64,000 nt of DNA from DYFT01 sp041695085 (GTDB taxonomy: Bacteria > Bacteroidota > Ignavibacteria > UBA10030): NCBI GenBank assembly GCA_041695085.1, contig JBGFRO010000030.1, positions 62,001-126,000 of the forward strand. Direction: 5' to 3'. Within the stretch, counting starts at the first letter, position 1, and the number at the start of each line of letters is the position of its first letter. Below are positions 45,888 through 53,757 of the stretch, one piece after another. Below the pieces are notes generated by a model. It made no database searches, was not told where the DNA came from, and saw only the letters and a program-made list of their open reading frames with translations. The translations under genes were made by a program, and so were the position numbers.

Positions 45888-46682
45888 ATGAGCACATATC
45901 GTCTTACGGCATTGAAAATGGGTGAGACGTCGGTCCCCAATGCTGAAATTTATTGGATGACGAAGCTTACCGGTTGGGAGCCGCTCACCTTCTGGGCATT
46001 CCTCATTCAGAGCGAACAACACACCATCTTGTTGAACACGGGCTTTCCGCAAGACTTCTCCGCTCTGCATAAACATTGGACGACATGGGCAAAGTCGGCC
46101 ACCGGAGAAGAGGGGCACGAGCCGATTGTCAAGGAAGAGAATTGGATCGTTCATGCCTTGAGGTCGAAGAACCTTGCTCCCGATCAAATCGACCATGTTT
46201 TTGTCACTCCGCTCACATCGTACACAACCGGTGGTCTTGATCAATTTTCGAAAGCGACCATCTGTCTCTCACGCCATGGTTGGATTGACTTTCATGCCCC
46301 CGATCCGGAAATTCCGCAGCTGCCTCGTCACATCATTTTCCCGGATCACGTCCTCCAGTGGCTGGTGTCAACGGCCGCTTCCCGGCTCCGCTTGCTGCCC
46401 GATGAACCGACGGAGATTCTACCGGGAATCACTTCGTGGTTTTGCGGCGCGCATCATCGGTCCAGCATGTGCTTTCTCGTCCAGACGAAACAGGGCAAAG
46501 TGGCCCTGACGGATGCGATCTTTAAGTATGGAAATGTGGAAGAGAACATTCCGCTCGGACTCAGCGAATCACTTGAAGAACAGTATCGCCTCTACGCAAA
46601 GCTTCAGCGGGAAGCGGACGTGGTGGTTCCGTTGTACGATCCGCGCGTCATCGAACGACATCCAGAAGGGATCATCGGCTAA
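45888..46682 (+). CDS. Metallo-beta-lactamase-fold protein lacking the HxHxDH motif
   Basis: 264 residues from the ATG at 45888; an upstream start at 45828 overlaps the SDR gene and adds atypical residues. The fold is of the N-acyl-homoserine-lactonase/MBL type: FLIQSEQHTILLNTGFPQD, then IDHVFVTPLTSYTTGGLDQF where active members have THxHxDHxGG. Residues 107-116 (TPLTSYTTGG) contain none of the four expected metal ligands, yet the later regions (GAHHRSSMCFLVQTKQGK, VALTDAIFKYGNVEENIPLG) are preserved. I infer a pseudo-hydrolase or one with another metal site. It overlaps the next SDR by one base, so it is kept in the operon and probably functional in some way. Confidence 0.8.
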   Translation: MSTYRLTALKMGETSVPNAEIYWMTKLTGWEPLTFWAFLIQSEQHTILLNTGFPQDFSALHKHWTTWAKSATGEEGHEPIVKEENWIVHALRSKNLAPDQIDHVFVTPLTSYTTGGLDQFSKATICLSRHGWIDFHAPDPEIPQLPRHIIFPDHVLQWLVSTAASRLRLLPDEPTEILPGITSWFCGAHHRSSMCFLVQTKQGKVALTDAIFKYGNVEENIPLGLSESLEEQYRLYAKLQREADVVVPLYDPRVIERHPEGIIG

Positions 46683-47470
46683 TGGTAACCTACGATTTCA
46701 AAAACAAAGTTGCACTCATTACCGGCGCGGCGAGCGGCATCGGCTTCGCAGCAGCGAAGCAGTTGGCCGAAGGAGGCGCCCGCATTGTGGGCGTCGATCG
46801 CAATGGCGAACGATTGAAGAGTCTCTTGAGCGCGCTACCGAGAAATGGCCAACCGCATCTGGCCATCGAGAAGGATCTCCGGTCAGTTGACGAAGCTCAA
46901 GCTGTCGTGCCGGAAGCCGTGCAACTCACCGGGCGGTTGGACATCGTTGTGAACGCGGCGGGTGTTTGTTACTTCACCAAAATGAATGAGATTAGGCCGG
47001 AGGAGTATAATGAGGTCTTCGACGTGAATGTGCGCGCTCTCTTCTTCATTTCGGTGGCTGCCGCGGAAGCGATGGATGCATCGAGAGGGGGCCGCATCAT
47101 CAATTTGGGATCGAATGCAGGCCGTAAAGGACGCGCCTGGTCAGCGCACTACGCAGCCTCCAAAGCCGCGGTGAAGAACATCACTGAGTCGCTCGCTCTA
47201 TCGTACGGCTCCAAGAACATCTCTGTAAACACCGTCTGTCCCGGTCCCACGGATACGCCGATGTGGGAGACAAATTTCAAAGGCCTCAAGGCTATTACGG
47301 GAAAGGAGCCGGAGGAGTTCTGGCACATGTGGTCCCGCCAAACACCCCTCGGTCGCGTCGGAAAGCCGGAGGACGTTGCCAATTTGATCTCCTTTCTCGC
47401 TTCGGAGAAAGGGGGATTCATCAACGGACAGGAGATCAACGTCTGCGGCGGGTTTATGTTAACAAGTTGA
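46682..47470 (+). CDS. Short-chain dehydrogenase/reductase, copy 2
   Basis: 262 residues. Cofactor loop ALITGAASGIGFAAAKQLA with VGVDRNGERLKS after it, an Asp that favours NAD+. The VNAAGVCYFTK region, catalytic Ser in NLGSNAGRKGRAWS and Tyr-x-x-x-Lys in HYAASKAAVKN are all intact. The C-terminus QEINVCGGFMLTS matches the family ending. It starts with ATG inside the stop codon of the MBL-like gene (TAATGG) and is thus tightly coupled to it. It is clearly different from the first SDR, so two separate oxidation steps are likely in this pathway. Confidence 0.92.
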   Translation: MVTYDFKNKVALITGAASGIGFAAAKQLAEGGARIVGVDRNGERLKSLLSALPRNGQPHLAIEKDLRSVDEAQAVVPEAVQLTGRLDIVVNAAGVCYFTKMNEIRPEEYNEVFDVNVRALFFISVAAAEAMDASRGGRIINLGSNAGRKGRAWSAHYAASKAAVKNITESLALSYGSKNISVNTVCPGPTDTPMWETNFKGLKAITGKEPEEFWHMWSRQTPLGRVGKPEDVANLISFLASEKGGFINGQEINVCGGFMLTS

Positions 47471-47523
47471 GTTGCGAGAGCGAGTCTCACATTCATCTTT
47501 AACGTTGGAAAGGTCACTAAGCA

Positions 47524-48285
47524 ATGAATATCAAACATTCTCCACTTCTGAACAGAGCTCTTCGCCACGATGAACCGCGGGAGGTTGGCATCTCGACGCT
47601 TCAGCAGGCGTACGAAGCAATGGACCGTGGAGAGATCGAAGAAGCAAAAACCATTGCGGAGTACGCGCGTCTGGAATGGCAAATCGTGCACGACATGTAC
47701 GTGAATTGGTCGTGGTCGTTCTTCACGTACATTGCTGATAACTTCGGGGAGGAGGCGTTGGAGAAGGCATACCGGACAATTCTTGGAAGTTATTACCGTC
47801 ATCGGTATGACAAGGTTATGGCGGCCGACGTCAAGACACAATTGCAGCTCACGGTGGAAGGATTGCGCGGCCATCTCATGGGTAAAGGTCGGCAGGGTGA
47901 GATCGGGATTACGGAGGAAGAAGACCGCTATGTCTTACGGCTCGATCCGTGCGGAAGTGGGGGAGTAGCGCGCCAGCGTGTGGAGAGCGGCAACGAACCG
48001 GTCCCTCAACATTTCGGCTTTTCAAAAAAGTCGCATCCATGGACATGGGGGAAAGAGAACGTCTGTTATTATTGTGCTCACTGCGCATTTGTGAATGAGA
48101 TCCTTGCTATCGAGACGTACGGCCACCCGATGCGTGTGACGGAATATCCGGCAAACGCTCAAGAGGCGTGCATGTGGTACATCTATAAAGATCCGAAGAA
48201 GATTCCGGCGGAGTTCTATGAACGGGTGGGAAAGAAAGCTCCCGATGCAGCGCCGCGTCTTTCACAACAAGGAGAAGGTCGATGA
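47524..48285 (+). CDS. Uncharacterised Cys/His-rich protein
   Basis: 253 residues, soluble, family not recognised. The N-terminal half is helical (AKTIAEYARLEWQIVHDMYV, then FGEEALEKAYRTIL). The C-terminal half has a strand-rich region with RLDPCGSGGVARQRV and, about 40 residues later, CYYCAHCAFVNEI. Cys143, Cys181, Cys184, Cys187 and His186 look suited to bind a metal or an iron-sulfur cluster. The pattern DPCGSGG plus CxxCxxC with Trp-rich spacing (SHPWTWGKENV) seems well conserved in design, not random. Its stop overlaps the next gene by an ATGA junction. An enzyme or metal-delivery protein of the same pathway is my inference; no function is claimed. Confidence 0.7.
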   Translation: MNIKHSPLLNRALRHDEPREVGISTLQQAYEAMDRGEIEEAKTIAEYARLEWQIVHDMYVNWSWSFFTYIADNFGEEALEKAYRTILGSYYRHRYDKVMAADVKTQLQLTVEGLRGHLMGKGRQGEIGITEEEDRYVLRLDPCGSGGVARQRVESGNEPVPQHFGFSKKSHPWTWGKENVCYYCAHCAFVNEILAIETYGHPMRVTEYPANAQEACMWYIYKDPKKIPAEFYERVGKKAPDAAPRLSQQGEGR

Positions 48286-49043
48286 AACGCGATCCACGTA
48301 CAGCATGGTCGATGCCATGGGATGCGCCCTTGGTGCCGGAGTTCCCGTTCACATTCCGCAACGTAGAGGTTCTGACGCTTTCCTACCGTTCGCATCTTGA
48401 CTCCATCCGATCACTTCTTCCCCCGCCCCTCGAAGGAACGACAGATTGGGTGCTCATTCACATCTATAATATGAATGATGTTGAATGGCTCGGCTCATAT
48501 GGCGAATGCAACGTGATGGTCGGTGCGAAGTTGGGAAACAAAGGATCGGGAGGATATTCCCCCTACCTTTTTTTGAATAGCGACGTTGGATTGGCACACG
48601 GTCGCGAAGTGCACGGACAGCCGAAAAAGTTCGCGAACGCCCGCGTTGAAGTGCGCAACGATCTCCTGGTCGGATCGGTTGAGCGAAATGGTATCAACAT
48701 CATCACCGGTACCATGGCATACAAGCAACAACGAGGATCGCTCAACGGACTGAAGAAAAGAACGTTCGACTTTGGCACGAATCTGAACTACAAAGTGATT
48801 CCGCACATCGATGGCGCGCCCGCTATTCGTCAAATCACGAGCAGAGTATTGACCAATGTCCAGGTGTATGAATGCTGGGAAGGGGAATGCACCGTCGATC
48901 TTCGTCCGAACGCACAAGCGCCAGTCCATAAACTCCCCGTCGTGGAAATGGGATTGGGTTATTATTGGAGAGCCGACTTTACACTGGTGGAAGGAAAGGT
49001 GCTCCATGACTATCTCCACAAAACATTGGGAAGGAAGAAGTGA
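48282..49043 (+). CDS. Acetoacetate decarboxylase family protein
   Basis: 253 residues. The Schiff-base Lys pair falls at residues 115-116 (REVHGQPKKFANARV), the same numbers as in clostridial acetoacetate decarboxylase, and MVGAKLGNKGSGGYSPYLFL matches the family core, with a Glu at 75 (YGECN) near the known acidic residue. It should therefore be able to form a Schiff base with a keto acid. Besides decarboxylation, members of this superfamily catalyse aldol or hydration steps, so a 2- or 3-keto sugar-acid substrate is plausible. It overlaps both neighbours by ATGA/GTGA junctions. Start is the ATG at 48282. Confidence 0.85.
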   Translation: MKRDPRTAWSMPWDAPLVPEFPFTFRNVEVLTLSYRSHLDSIRSLLPPPLEGTTDWVLIHIYNMNDVEWLGSYGECNVMVGAKLGNKGSGGYSPYLFLNSDVGLAHGREVHGQPKKFANARVEVRNDLLVGSVERNGINIITGTMAYKQQRGSLNGLKKRTFDFGTNLNYKVIPHIDGAPAIRQITSRVLTNVQVYECWEGECTVDLRPNAQAPVHKLPVVEMGLGYYWRADFTLVEGKVLHDYLHKTLGRKK

Positions 49044-49981
49044 AGATTGTCATTACAGATTGGGGTTTTCCATCGCTTGACACCGAACGGGAGCTCTTCA
49101 ATCGCCACGGCATCGAACTGGAGGCACATCAATGCAAGTTGGAAAATGAGGTGGCGGATGTAGTAAGGGAAGCAGACGTTGTGATGACGCAATGGGCGCC
49201 TGTGAAAGCGAAAGCGGTGGAGGCGATGACTCGCTGTCGGGGCATCGTTCGTTATGGCATCGGTCTCGATAACGTCGATCTGGCGGCGGCACAGGTTCGC
49301 GGAATTCCGGTGCGCAACGTTCCGGATTACTGTCTGCACGAGGTTGCTGATCACACCATGGCATTGTTGCTCGCTCTCCAGCGACAGATCTCTCATGTGC
49401 AATCGCTGGTGCGGGCGGGCACATGGAAGATCACACCGCCGCAGGCATTTCCACCTCTGAGACAATGCACGTTGGGACTGATCGGTTATGGACGCATTGC
49501 TCGACTGGTTGCAGAGCGGGCGAAACCATTCGGCGTGAGCGTTGCTGCTTACGATCCGTTTGTACGGGGGGAGGTGTTTGAAACCGATAGTGTCACCCAG
49601 GTCGATCTATCCACGCTCTTTGCGGCATCGGACATGATCTCGCTGCACTTGCCATTGACGGAAGAGACGAAACACCTCATCAATGCGACGATGCTCGGTC
49701 GCATGAAACATCACGTGCTGATCGTCAATACGAGTCGGGGCGGATTGATCGCGACGGACGATCTTGTCGCGGCGCTCAAAGCAGGTCGCATTGCCGGCGC
49801 CGCTCTCGATGTTCTTGAGCAAGAACCGATTCCACCCGATCACCCTCTTCTTTCCATGCCGAACGTTATCGTTACAAGTCACACAGCTTGGTACAGCAAT
49901 GCGAGCGTTGGTGAACTGCAGCGACGAGCTGCCCTGGCCGCACTCGAAATGCTGGGAGTCCAAGCAACCTCTGAGCAGTAA
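49040..49981 (+). CDS. D-isomer 2-hydroxyacid dehydrogenase (CtBP/PGDH-like)
   Basis: 313 residues from the GTG at 49040 (overlapping the previous TGA; GGAAGG upstream). NAD-binding GLIGYGRIARLVAERAKPFG, catalytic Arg in NTSRGGLIATDDLVAAL, Glu in DVLEQEPIPPDHPL, and His in VTSHTAWYSN are all visible. The group is like C-terminal-binding-protein-type and phosphoglycerate dehydrogenase-like enzymes that interconvert 2-hydroxy and 2-keto acids. With the LarA-type racemase downstream, it could handle a D-hydroxyacid made by racemisation of an L-form. Substrate not readable from sequence. Confidence 0.9.
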   Translation: MKIVITDWGFPSLDTERELFNRHGIELEAHQCKLENEVADVVREADVVMTQWAPVKAKAVEAMTRCRGIVRYGIGLDNVDLAAAQVRGIPVRNVPDYCLHEVADHTMALLLALQRQISHVQSLVRAGTWKITPPQAFPPLRQCTLGLIGYGRIARLVAERAKPFGVSVAAYDPFVRGEVFETDSVTQVDLSTLFAASDMISLHLPLTEETKHLINATMLGRMKHHVLIVNTSRGGLIATDDLVAALKAGRIAGAALDVLEQEPIPPDHPLLSMPNVIVTSHTAWYSNASVGELQRRAALAALEMLGVQATSEQ

Positions 49982-50009
49982 AAGTATCACTTTGAAAAAA
50001 CAAAACGCC

Positions 50010-50129
50010 ATGAACAACCTCTGGTCGGAAAGAAAAGCAAAAGGTTGGAATGAGTTCGATCTTCTCGTCTACGAACTTGTCGGTGCTTCTCATCGAAATG
50101 GATCTTTCTCGCAGGAATTGTGTGAATGA
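50010..50129 (+). pseudogene. 39-codon remnant resembling the N-terminus of a RhaD-type class II aldolase
   Basis: ATG at 50010 opens NNLWSERKAKGWNEFDLLVY, very like the start of RhaD-type bifunctional aldolase/dehydrogenases (LWxxxxAxxxxxxDLLVYxSxLxG), then runs LVGASHRNGSFSQ to a stop at 50127-50129. The aldolase would be over 600 residues, so only its tip is left. The stop overlaps the LarA-type start by ATGA, so the fragment may now work as a leader peptide coupling translation. The match is short and could be chance. Confidence 0.4.
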
Positions 50130-51406
50130 AGGTGCATCTTGCATACGGAAAAAAAGGCCTTGACGTAGAGATTCCTGACAAAAATCTCGTCAAGATTCTG
50201 ACGATGAAGGGAGCTTCACCGTTACATAATCCTTCTCAAGCACTCCGTTCGATTCTAAGGGAACCGATAGAATGCAAACCGTTGAGCGAAATGGTTGTCG
50301 GGAAACGGAGTGCCTGCATCGTGCTCTGTGATATCACCAGACCGGTTCCCAACAAACTTTTGCTTCCCCCAGTTCTGGAGATTCTCGAGAACGCAGGCAT
50401 TGCACGAAAGAATATCACCCTGCTCATTGCTACCGGCCTCCATCGTTCGAGCACGCCCGAGGAGCGTCGGTACATGGTAGGAGAGGCTATCGCGGAACAA
50501 TACCGAATCGTTGATCATCGCGCTCGGGTAGGATCTGAACAACACTACTTGGGAAAGACCCGGAACGAAACACCGGTTTACATTGACGAAGCATACTGTG
50601 CAGCCGATGTGAAGATCAGTCTCGGTTTCATCGAACCGCATCTCATGGCGGGCTTTTCGGGAGGTCGCAAGATGGTAGCGCCCGGTTGTGCGGGAGAAGA
50701 AACAATTAAGGCGCTTCACAGTCCGTTCTTTCTCGAAAATCCTCACTGTCGTGAAGGTTCCCTGGGGAGGAATCCGCTGCATCATGAGATAGTTGAGATT
50801 GCGCGGATGGCTGGGCACGACTTTATCGTCAACGTCACGCTCAATGAGGGGGGAGATGTCACCGGGATCTTCGCGGGACATCCCGAGCGCGCTCATGCAG
50901 TTGGTGTAGAATTCGTGCGCACGAGCGTGCGTGCGACGTTGCGGGAGCAGGTCGATATAGTGGTTACCACAAGCGCCGGCTTTCCACTTGATCTGACGTA
51001 CTATCAGGCGATCAAGGGAATGACTGCTGCATTGCCGGTTGTGAGGCGCGGAGGATTGTTGATTCTCGCGGCTGAATGTAGCGAAGGTCTTGGTGGAAAA
51101 GAGTTCAGTGCGATGGCGCGTCGATTTTCGAGTGCGGAAGAATTCCGGCGACATATCTTGCGCCATCCGGTGGAAATCGACCAATGGCAATTGGAAGAAT
51201 GCGCTAAAGCTGTGTTGCATGCAGATGTGGTGCTGGTCTCCAGCGGCGTTCAGACGAAGGAATGCGAAGGATTATTCATTGGAAGTGCGAACAGTGTTGA
51301 AGAGGCGATCGAACGCGGATTGAGGCAATACGGCGATGACTCCACCATCGCCGTCATACCCAAAGGTCCGTACACACTTGCTGAAATCGAGAATGCAAGC
51401 ATCTAG
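50126..51406 (+). CDS. larA: LarA-family nickel-pincer racemase/epimerase
   Basis: 426 residues. Lactate racemase-type enzymes use a nickel-pincer nucleotide to racemise or epimerise 2-hydroxyacids and related sugar acids. All key residues appear with a constant offset of two from the Lactobacillus protein: His106 (ATGLHRS), His172 (IEPHLMAGF), Lys182 (GGRKMVAPG) and His198 (KALHSP). This catalytic set is complete, so activity is expected. The maturation genes larB, larC and larE are not in this window. Recent knowledge of the family includes several substrates other than lactate; the sugar-acid context suggests one of these. Start ATG overlaps the 39-codon remnant. It is the last gene before the IclR promoter. 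Confidence 0.88.
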   Translation: MKVHLAYGKKGLDVEIPDKNLVKILTMKGASPLHNPSQALRSILREPIECKPLSEMVVGKRSACIVLCDITRPVPNKLLLPPVLEILENAGIARKNITLLIATGLHRSSTPEERRYMVGEAIAEQYRIVDHRARVGSEQHYLGKTRNETPVYIDEAYCAADVKISLGFIEPHLMAGFSGGRKMVAPGCAGEETIKALHSPFFLENPHCREGSLGRNPLHHEIVEIARMAGHDFIVNVTLNEGGDVTGIFAGHPERAHAVGVEFVRTSVRATLREQVDIVVTTSAGFPLDLTYYQAIKGMTAALPVVRRGGLLILAAECSEGLGGKEFSAMARRFSSAEEFRRHILRHPVEIDQWQLEECAKAVLHADVVLVSSGVQTKECEGLFIGSANSVEEAIERGLRQYGDDSTIAVIPKGPYTLAEIENASI

Positions 51407-51422
51407 GAGGTGGATTGTCTTC

Positions 51423-51451
51423 TTGACTTGCACGCGGAAAAGATGTATACT
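51423..51451 (+). promoter_or_regulatory. Sigma70 promoter for the IclR gene
   Basis: TTGACT (51423-51428), 17-base spacer, TATACT (51446-51451), 50 bases before the ATG at 51502. The A/T-rich stretch between (around 51460-51490, TTAATTAAAC ... CAATTAGC) holds an imperfect inverted repeat that could be an operator for autoregulation, but the match is weak. Confidence 0.7.
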
Positions 51452-51501
51452 CCTTCGAGTCTTAATTAAACATTATTCAATTAGCAAACATTTGATTACC
51501 T

Positions 51502-52287
51502 ATGCCCCCCAATTACATTGTCCCCGCCCTTGATCGTGCCGTCAAGGTTCTGGAGTTGCTCTCGAGCGCGCCGCACGGGCTTTCCCTGGCACAGCTTGCG
51601 ACGCAAACAAAGGTGCCGAAGAGCACTATGTTCCGTATCCTCTACACCATGCAGCAAAATGCCATTGTGATCGAGGATACCGAGCGAAAAACCTTCACCC
51701 TTGGCATGAAACTGCTTGAATGGGGAAATGCCGCCCTTTCGAAGATCGATATTAAGATCATCGCTCATCCCCATTTGGTCAACTTGGCGCATGAAACGCG
51801 GGAAAGCTTTTATCTCGCTGTGCTCGATCACGACGAAGTGATCCTCATCGACCATGTCGACACGCCGGAGATCTGGAAGATGGTGACGCGTCTCGGACAT
51901 CGTTCCCCCTTTCATTGCACCGCCACCGGCTTGGTGCTGACTGCGGAACTGAAACCGGAGGAGATCGATGCCATGATCGAACGTCAGGGCCTGCGGCGGT
52001 ATACGTCGAAAACGATCACAACGCCCGCCAAACTCAAGAAGCGATTGGAGCAAGTGCGCAAGCAGGGGTACGCTCTGGCCGATGGTGAATACAAACCGGA
52101 CCTCTGCGCCATCGCTGTCCCTATCCGCGATCACAGTGGAAGGGTAATGGCCTCCCTGATGACGGCTATTCCTTCGGCGCGCGTGAGCCGGGAAAAACGA
52201 CTCGTGGATGATCTGATTGCGACGTTGAAGCGTGAGGCGGCGATCATTTCCAGGCGGATCGGATTTAACGGGCCTTCATCCATCTGA
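51502..52287 (+). CDS. IclR-family transcriptional regulator
   Basis: 261 residues. N-terminal winged helix (VPALDRAVKVLELLSSAPHG, LSLAQLATQTKVPKSTMFRIL) and C-terminal effector domain (ESFYLAVLDHDEVILIDHVD, HCTATGLVLTAEL, GYALADGEYKPDLCAIAVPI). Members often bind small aromatic, keto or sugar-acid effectors and control adjacent catabolic operons. It has its own promoter and lies in the centre of the catabolic island, the only regulator gene there, so it is the natural candidate for control of both halves. Whether it activates or represses is unknown. Start is the ATG at 51502. Confidence 0.94.
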   Translation: MPPNYIVPALDRAVKVLELLSSAPHGLSLAQLATQTKVPKSTMFRILYTMQQNAIVIEDTERKTFTLGMKLLEWGNAALSKIDIKIIAHPHLVNLAHETRESFYLAVLDHDEVILIDHVDTPEIWKMVTRLGHRSPFHCTATGLVLTAELKPEEIDAMIERQGLRRYTSKTITTPAKLKKRLEQVRKQGYALADGEYKPDLCAIAVPIRDHSGRVMASLMTAIPSARVSREKRLVDDLIATLKREAAIISRRIGFNGPSSI

Positions 52288-52431
52288 GGTTCCGATTCGC
52301 GACGCTCGCGCGCTTCTCCCGCGCGTGCAGGGGTCTCCATCTTCATCCACCATCTCCAGCCCGAAAGGTGGTGAATGATGCCTTCGTGGCAGAAGCACAC
52401 GCCTTTAACCATTTTCCACTACGGTACGGTC

Positions 52432-53262
52432 ATGTCGCATCATCTCAAGCTGGGGATCCTCAGCGATGAAATCTCCTCCAACTTTGCAGAGGCGGCTCGC
52501 TACGGAGTGGAATGGGGCATCTCCTTGTACGAACTACGTGTACTGACCTCGGGCCGTGTACCATTTGTCGCTCCTGAAGAGTGGGACGAAGTTGAACGGA
52601 TTGTCCGAACTCACCGCCTGACGATTACCGCACTCTCCCCGGGTATCTTCAAGCATCCCCTTTCGAAGAAGGATGAACTGGAGCGCGAGCTGACAAGCGT
52701 TCTTCCCAAAACACTGGCACGAGCCAAACAACTCGACGCTCGACTTGTCATCGTCTTTGGATTTCAGAGGGAGCCCGATGAACCTGCGTCAAACGATCAG
52801 CTCGTTGTCGAGTGGTTCCAACGTGCGGCGGATTGCGCGGCCGGAGAAGAGATGACCCTGGCGGTAGAGAACGAACCGGGTTTCTGGTGTGATTCTGGGT
52901 CGAACACGGCACGAATTATTGAATCAGTCCAGCGCCGGAATTTCAAAGCGAACTGGGATCCGTGCAATGGTTTTGGTACCTCCGAGCGTCCGTTTCCGGA
53001 GGGGTACGAAGCGATCAAAAAACACATCGCGAACGTGCATGTGAAGGACACAAAGCATGGCGCTTTAATCGAGTGTGTTCCGGTGGGTGAAGGAGCGATT
53101 GATTGGAAAGGACAACTTGCTGCATTGGCAAGGGATCGTATCGTTCAACACGTGACCATCGAAACACACTGTCTGCCGCTGATCGAACAATCGCGTCGCA
53201 ACGTTCAGACACTCCGTTCCTATCTCACTGAAATTGCCTCACTCGAAAAGGTCGCTCCATGA
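52432..53262 (+). CDS. Sugar phosphate isomerase/epimerase-like TIM barrel
   Basis: 276 residues from the ATG at 52432 (a longer frame to 52375 begins in a region without support). Xylose-isomerase-like AP-endonuclease-2 fold. LGILSDEISSNFAEAARYG opens it; acidic residues that may bind the metal lie in TLAVENEPGFWCDSG (Glu), KANWDPCNGFG (Asp) and KHIANVHVKDTKHG (His, Asp). It would isomerise or epimerise a keto sugar or cyclitol. It follows the IclR gene after 144 bases and its stop overlaps the truncated Tat gene by ATGA. Substrate unknown, like most of this fold. Confidence 0.82.
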   Translation: MSHHLKLGILSDEISSNFAEAARYGVEWGISLYELRVLTSGRVPFVAPEEWDEVERIVRTHRLTITALSPGIFKHPLSKKDELERELTSVLPKTLARAKQLDARLVIVFGFQREPDEPASNDQLVVEWFQRAADCAAGEEMTLAVENEPGFWCDSGSNTARIIESVQRRNFKANWDPCNGFGTSERPFPEGYEAIKKHIANVHVKDTKHGALIECVPVGEGAIDWKGQLAALARDRIVQHVTIETHCLPLIEQSRRNVQTLRSYLTEIASLEKVAP

Positions 53263-53711
53263 GCCTTCCGCGCCGCGATTTCTTGAAGAACATAGGTGTC
53301 AGCGCATTGGCTGTTTCCGTTCATCCTTCCTGGACGGAGACGGTGCAACAACGCTCTACGCCGGAACAAAGACTCCATCCCGACTATCAATCCAACAATC
53401 CGGGAATAGAATACTACTTTCTCGGCAACGGCAAAATCATCGCAGCGCTCCAGAGCTCCCCGGATCCCGATCAGGGCACGCATGCCGGTTTGTTGGTTAT
53501 GTCCTCCGATCATTTCGGTCGAAAACTGAGCACCTACCTGTATCATCCGAAGCGCGGCGTTCAGAACGCTCGTTTCATTGCGATCGTCGATGGTCGTGGG
53601 TACGCTCCTGAATTTGCCTCTTCTGTCATTCAGTGGGAATATCCCAATTCTATTCCGACCGTTGTTCTGCACTGGGAAGCGGCAGGCTGTCGCATACGCG
53701 AAGAAAAATGA
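53259..53711 (+). CDS. Truncated Tat-exported protein fragment
   Basis: 150 residues with a perfect twin-arginine signal (MSLPRRDFLKNIGVSALAVS). After it come NPGIEYYFLGNGKIIAALQ, THAGLLVMSSDHFGRKLSTY and VDGRGYAPEFASSVIQWEYP, which read as the first domain of a much larger secreted enzyme, perhaps a glycoside hydrolase, ending abruptly at WEAAGCRIREEK then stop. I infer a 3' deletion or internal loss: no continuation is visible in any frame before the OYE-like gene that starts 46 bases later. Translation is coupled to the preceding epimerase by ATGA, so the fragment is probably still made and exported. Function unknown; could be a broken gene. Confidence 0.6.
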   Translation: MSLPRRDFLKNIGVSALAVSVHPSWTETVQQRSTPEQRLHPDYQSNNPGIEYYFLGNGKIIAALQSSPDPDQGTHAGLLVMSSDHFGRKLSTYLYHPKRGVQNARFIAIVDGRGYAPEFASSVIQWEYPNSIPTVVLHWEAAGCRIREEK

Positions 53712-53757
53712 ACATCTGAGATCGCGGGAAAAGGCGAACAGCAGTTCGTCACGTTCT

